Positions 7,498-10,033 of a DNA stretch of 10,033 nucleotides are shown one piece after another (within the stretch, counting starts at the first letter, position 1; every line of letters starts with the position of its first letter). The DNA comes from JAVVFH01 sp032250585 (lineage in GTDB: Bacteria; Pseudomonadota; Gammaproteobacteria; Xanthomonadales; SZUA-36). A model generated the notes under the pieces. That model was not told the origin of the DNA and did not search any database. It was given only the letters and a program-made list of their open reading frames with translations. Where the stretch lies: assembly GCA_032250585.1 (NCBI GenBank), contig JAVVFH010000124.1, positions 1-10,033 of the forward strand, read 5' to 3'. Position numbers and translations under genes: made by a program.

Positions 7498-7528
7498 GGG
7501 CAGGGTGCTTCGGCATCCTGCCCTTTTT
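7498..7528 (+). terminator. Rho-independent terminator of the cytochrome gene
   Basis: An 11-base-pair GC-rich stem (7498-7508 with 7513-7523, one G-T pair) is closed by the stable TTCG tetraloop and followed by five T residues (7524-7528). It begins 40 bases after the cytochrome stop. The T-run overlaps the stop codon of the convergent MttB-family gene (7527-7529). Read from the minus strand, the same stem is followed by TGTTGGTTT, so it may also end that transcript, less efficiently. Confidence 0.93.
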
Positions 7529-9047
7529 ATGTGGGGGGTTCGCCGCGCTTCCGACGGTCGACGTAAGCGCTGAGTGCCTCGTCGATGGCGGGGTCCAGCG
7601 GTGGCTGTTGGTACTCGTTCAGCAACTGTTTCCAGATGCGGTTGGCGCGCTGCTGTGTGTCGACGGCGCCGGTTTCCTGCCAGCTTTCGAAATTACGCTG
7701 TTCGCCGAGCATGGGTTGGTAGAACGCGGTTTCATAGCGCGACATCGTGTGTGCCACGCCGAAGAAATGTCCACCCGGCCCGGCTTCGGCAATCGCCTCC
7801 AGCGCGATGCTGCGCTCGTCGACGACGATCGGCTCCAGCCACTGCGCCATCATCTGCAGCATTTCAGCATCCACGATCAGTTTTTCGAAAGACGCGGTGA
7901 GCCCGCCCTCCAGCCAGCCGGCGGCGTGCACGATAATGTTGGCCTGGCCGGTGACGGCCGCCCACAGCGACATGGCGCTCTCGTAGGTCGACTGCGCGTC
8001 GACGACGTTGGAAGAGGTCACGCTGCTGGAACGCAGCGGTATGCCGTAGCGTCGCGCCAGCTGCCCGCTGGCCTGCGCGGCCTTGGCGTACTCAGGCGTG
8101 CCGAACGCGGGTGAGCCCGTTTTCATGTTGACGTTCGAGGTGAACGCGCCGTAGACCACGGGGCCGCCCGGCCTGATCGTTTGGACCAGCGTGATTCCCG
8201 CCAGCGCCTCGGCATTCTGCTGCGTCAGCGTGCCGGCTAGGGTCACCGGCGCCATCGCGCCGGCCAGCGTGAAGGGCGTGATGCAGACGACCTGCCCGGC
8301 ACTGGCCATCTCGATCAGCCCTTCGGCCATCGGGATATCCAGTTGCAGCGGTGAATTGGTGTTGATGATTGCAAAAAGGGCTGGTTTTTCAGCCATTTCC
8401 TCCGCGCTCATGCCCAGTCCGATGCGCGCCATTGCAATCGCGTCGCGGGCGCGGCCGGCGCCCAGCGCCACCGGCTGCCAGTTTTTGTCCAACAGGCGGA
8501 TCTGTGCCTGGTACAGGTCGAGGTGGCGGGTCTCGCCGGGTAGTTCGATCGGCTCGAAGGGGCCGCCGCCCTCCTGGTGGAGGATGTCGAGGCTCTGTAC
8601 GAGCTTGATGTATTCGCAGGCTTCGGCAAAGCTTCCCCGGCGGCGGCCCCGCTGGAGGTCGTTCATGTACGCGGGCCCGCCGACCGAAGTGAAAGCCAGG
8701 TGACTGCCGCCGAGCACGATGTTCTTCGCAGGGTTGCGGGCGTGCAGCGTGATTTCAGATGGTGCCAGCCCGACTTTTTCCATCACCAGGCCGCGGTCGA
8801 AGCGGACCATCTGGCTGCCGTGGTCCACGTTGGCGCCGGCTTGCTCCAAAAGTCCACGCGCGCCGTCATGTATCACTTTCATGCCGTGATTTTCCAGCAG
8901 CGTCAGCGAGGCCTCATGGATTTGTTCGACCTGGTCGGCGCTCAGGACTTCCAGAGGTGCATAGGGATTGACCGGTTGGCCCCAGGGCAGTTGCCTGATG
9001 CCGTCACCGCCACGGTTCGTTCGGGTTCGTCTGTTTCGCCTGGACAT
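7527..9047 (-). CDS. Trimethylamine methyltransferase (MttB) family protein, non-pyrrolysine type
   Basis: The 506-residue product belongs to the MttB superfamily of corrinoid-dependent TIM-barrel methyltransferases, which demethylate quaternary amines such as glycine betaine, carnitine or proline betaine in characterised non-pyrrolysine members. Visible family blocks are EASLTLLENHGMKV, INTNSPLQLDIPM, APVTLAGTLTQQNAEALAG (about residues 262-280), PGGPVVYGAF, NMKTGSPAFGTPE, SSNVVDAQSTYES (about 345-357) and SFEKLIVDAEMLQMM. Archaeal MttB has pyrrolysine (an in-frame amber) near residue 334; here the frame has no internal TAG and ends at TAA, so the enzyme should act on a quaternary amine, not trimethylamine. 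I chose ATG 9047, with GCAGG 8 bases upstream, over a TTG at 9113 that lacks a binding site and would add 22 poorly conserved residues. It lies downstream of, and probably with, the FAD oxidoreductase gene, and faces the corrinoid-activation genes. The substrate is unknown. Confidence 0.88.
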   Translation of the reverse strand: MSRRNRRTRTNRGGDGIRQLPWGQPVNPYAPLEVLSADQVEQIHEASLTLLENHGMKVIHDGARGLLEQAGANVDHGSQMVRFDRGLVMEKVGLAPSEITLHARNPAKNIVLGGSHLAFTSVGGPAYMNDLQRGRRRGSFAEACEYIKLVQSLDILHQEGGGPFEPIELPGETRHLDLYQAQIRLLDKNWQPVALGAGRARDAIAMARIGLGMSAEEMAEKPALFAIINTNSPLQLDIPMAEGLIEMASAGQVVCITPFTLAGAMAPVTLAGTLTQQNAEALAGITLVQTIRPGGPVVYGAFTSNVNMKTGSPAFGTPEYAKAAQASGQLARRYGIPLRSSSVTSSNVVDAQSTYESAMSLWAAVTGQANIIVHAAGWLEGGLTASFEKLIVDAEMLQMMAQWLEPIVVDERSIALEAIAEAGPGGHFFGVAHTMSRYETAFYQPMLGEQRNFESWQETGAVDTQQRANRIWKQLLNEYQQPPLDPAIDEALSAYVDRRKRGEPPT

Positions 9048-9115
9048 ATGCGCAGCCTGCCGGGGTGGGGGGAAGCTGCGCCCTTTGTATATGCGGGCCT
9101 GCTCGCCGGTCAAGG

Positions 9116-9157
9116 AAAATCGCGGGCCGGTTGCTTCGATTTACCGTGCGGGCCCGC
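9116..9157 (-). terminator. Weak hairpin after the FAD gene, possible partial terminator
   Basis: On the minus strand GCGGGCC (9157-9151) pairs perfectly with GGCCCGC (9128-9122) across a 22-base loop and is followed by GATTTTCC. An alternative is the self-complementary GCGGGCCCGC at 9148-9157. The long loop and short T-run make strong termination unlikely. It may partly reduce read-through into the MttB-family gene. Confidence 0.25.
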
Positions 9158-10033
9158 TACAGCCGGTCCTTGATGCGGTAGTAAAGCATGCCGAGCGCGA
9201 TGAGCTGGTTCCCGAACCATTGCGTACCCGGAATCCTGAAATGTCCCGTGTTGGCGAACAGATCGAATTTCTCCATGGTGCCGCCAATGGCGTCCGCGAC
9301 CAGTTCGCCCATGATGTGGGTGGCGTTCACGCCATGGCCCGAGTAGCCCTGGCAGTAATAGACATTGCTGTTGATGCGCCCGAGCGTGGGAATCCGGTTC
9401 AGCACGATGCCGATTTTGCCGCCCCATTCGTAGTCGATCCGCACATCCTTGAGCTGCGGGTAAATCTTCACCATGCGCGGCACGATGGCTGCCTTGATGC
9501 TGGCCGGCTCGCGGCCGGAATAATTGCAGCGGCCGCCATACAGCAAGCGCCGGTCGGCGGACAGCCGGTAATAGTCCACGATTTCGTTCATGTCGCACAC
9601 CGCCAGGTCCAGCGGATTGATCTCGCTGGCCACCGCTGCGCTCAGCGGTTCGGTGGCGACCATGTAACTGCCGGCTGGAAAGACCAGGTTGGACAGGTGC
9701 TTCGGCTCCAGCTGGTGGTAGGCATTACCGGCCAATACCACTGAAGCGGCTTCGACGTGCCCGTGCCGGGTCCGTACTTTGGCTCGCGCCCCGTGCTCGA
9801 TGCCGCACACCGGCGAGTGCTCGAAAATCTTCACGCCCAGGCGGCTTGCCGCGTCTGCCTCGCCGATGCAGAGGTTCAGCGGATGCAGGTGGCCGTCCCA
9901 ATCATTGAGCAGCCCGCCGATGAAGGCATCGGTACCCAGCATCGAGCGGGTTTTGTCCCGGTCCCACAGTTCGAACCGGTGAGGAAAATTCCGGCGGTCC
10001 AGCTCTTCGGCCCATTCCTGCAGCGCCGTTACG
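9157..10033 (-). CDS. FAD-dependent amine oxidoreductase, PuuB/OrdL-like (DAO family), 5' partial
   Basis: The last 292 codons of a minus-strand gene are present; its start and the Rossmann GxGxxG segment that binds FAD lie beyond base 10033. The visible part contains LNDWDGHLHPLNLCIGEADA, the AGNAYHQLEPKHL segment, LLYGGRCNYSGREP, and the C-terminal signature RIPTLGRINSNVYYCQGYSG followed by HGV, then a stretch ending GMLYYRIKDRL at a TAG stop. These match the gamma-glutamylputrescine oxidase (PuuB/OrdL) branch of the D-amino-acid oxidase superfamily, flavoenzymes that oxidise amine C-N bonds. There is no C-terminal folate-binding GcvT-like domain, unlike dimethylglycine or sarcosine dehydrogenases. 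It is read in the same direction as the MttB-family gene 109 bases further on. It could oxidise the demethylated amine, or it could belong to polyamine breakdown. Family firm, substrate unknown. Confidence 0.85.
   Translation of the reverse strand, partial: VTALQEWAEELDRRNFPHRFELWDRDKTRSMLGTDAFIGGLLNDWDGHLHPLNLCIGEADAASRLGVKIFEHSPVCGIEHGARAKVRTRHGHVEAASVVLAGNAYHQLEPKHLSNLVFPAGSYMVATEPLSAAVASEINPLDLAVCDMNEIVDYYRLSADRRLLYGGRCNYSGREPASIKAAIVPRMVKIYPQLKDVRIDYEWGGKIGIVLNRIPTLGRINSNVYYCQGYSGHGVNATHIMGELVADAIGGTMEKFDLFANTGHFRIPGTQWFGNQLIALGMLYYRIKDRL

Noticed and set aside
9048..9113. TTG start adding 22 residues to the MttB-family protein
   Set aside because: There is no ribosome binding site before the TTG, and the added stretch is not a family feature; ATG 9047 has a usable site.
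9120..9159. Pyrrolysine-style read-through of the TAG ending the FAD gene
   Set aside because: The PuuB-like homology ends exactly at this TAG, and the sequence after it is GC-rich spacer in a different frame from the next gene.
1..10033. CRISPR array, tRNA, rRNA, transposase, riboswitch (including a cobalamin riboswitch)
   Set aside because: No regularly spaced repeats, cloverleaf, insertion-sequence ends or conserved B12-box were seen by eye on either strand. A covariance-model scan would settle the RNA question.

Overview
The window looks like a chromosomal segment of a GC-rich gammaproteobacterium, perhaps a marine or sediment lineage (inference). Three things point that way: a REP-type hairpin with the GGCTTCAGCCGCGA core known from gammaproteobacterial genomes, the set of gene families, and an OmcA/MtrC-family cytochrome. 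No rRNA, tRNA, CRISPR array, transposase or phage gene was seen.

Layout. Plus strand, 1-4800: a tightly packed run of a methyltetrahydrofolate:corrinoid methyltransferase (5' end outside the window), a RACo-type corrinoid-activation ferredoxin/ATPase, a REP hairpin, and a hydantoinase/oxoprolinase-like ATPase. After a roughly 320-base noncoding gap holding a weak promoter candidate and a strong ribosome binding site comes a secreted decaheme c-type cytochrome of the OmcA/MtrC family (5122-7458), closed by a strong rho-independent terminator (7498-7528). Minus strand, 7527-10033: a trimethylamine-methyltransferase (MttB) family protein without pyrrolysine, preceded in its own direction by the C-terminal 292 codons of a PuuB/OrdL-like FAD amine oxidoreductase.

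How the genes may work together. MttB-family enzymes move a methyl group from a quaternary amine to a corrinoid protein. The pterin methyltransferase passes it to tetrahydrofolate. RACo re-reduces corrinoid that has oxidised to Co(II). These parts form a corrinoid-dependent demethylation pathway whose corrinoid protein is not in the window and is expected just upstream of base 1. The hydantoinase-like ATPase is a recurrent companion with no firmly known role. The FAD enzyme could oxidise the remaining secondary or primary amine. The decaheme cytochrome sits between the two arms and would be exported to the periplasm or cell surface. A link between methyl-group oxidation and extracellular electron transfer is only an inference from position.

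The most unusual single feature is in the cytochrome. Its two pentaheme halves are recognisable repeats, but the first carries an extra beta-rich domain of about 85-90 residues, framed by two non-heme cysteines, between hemes 3 and 4.
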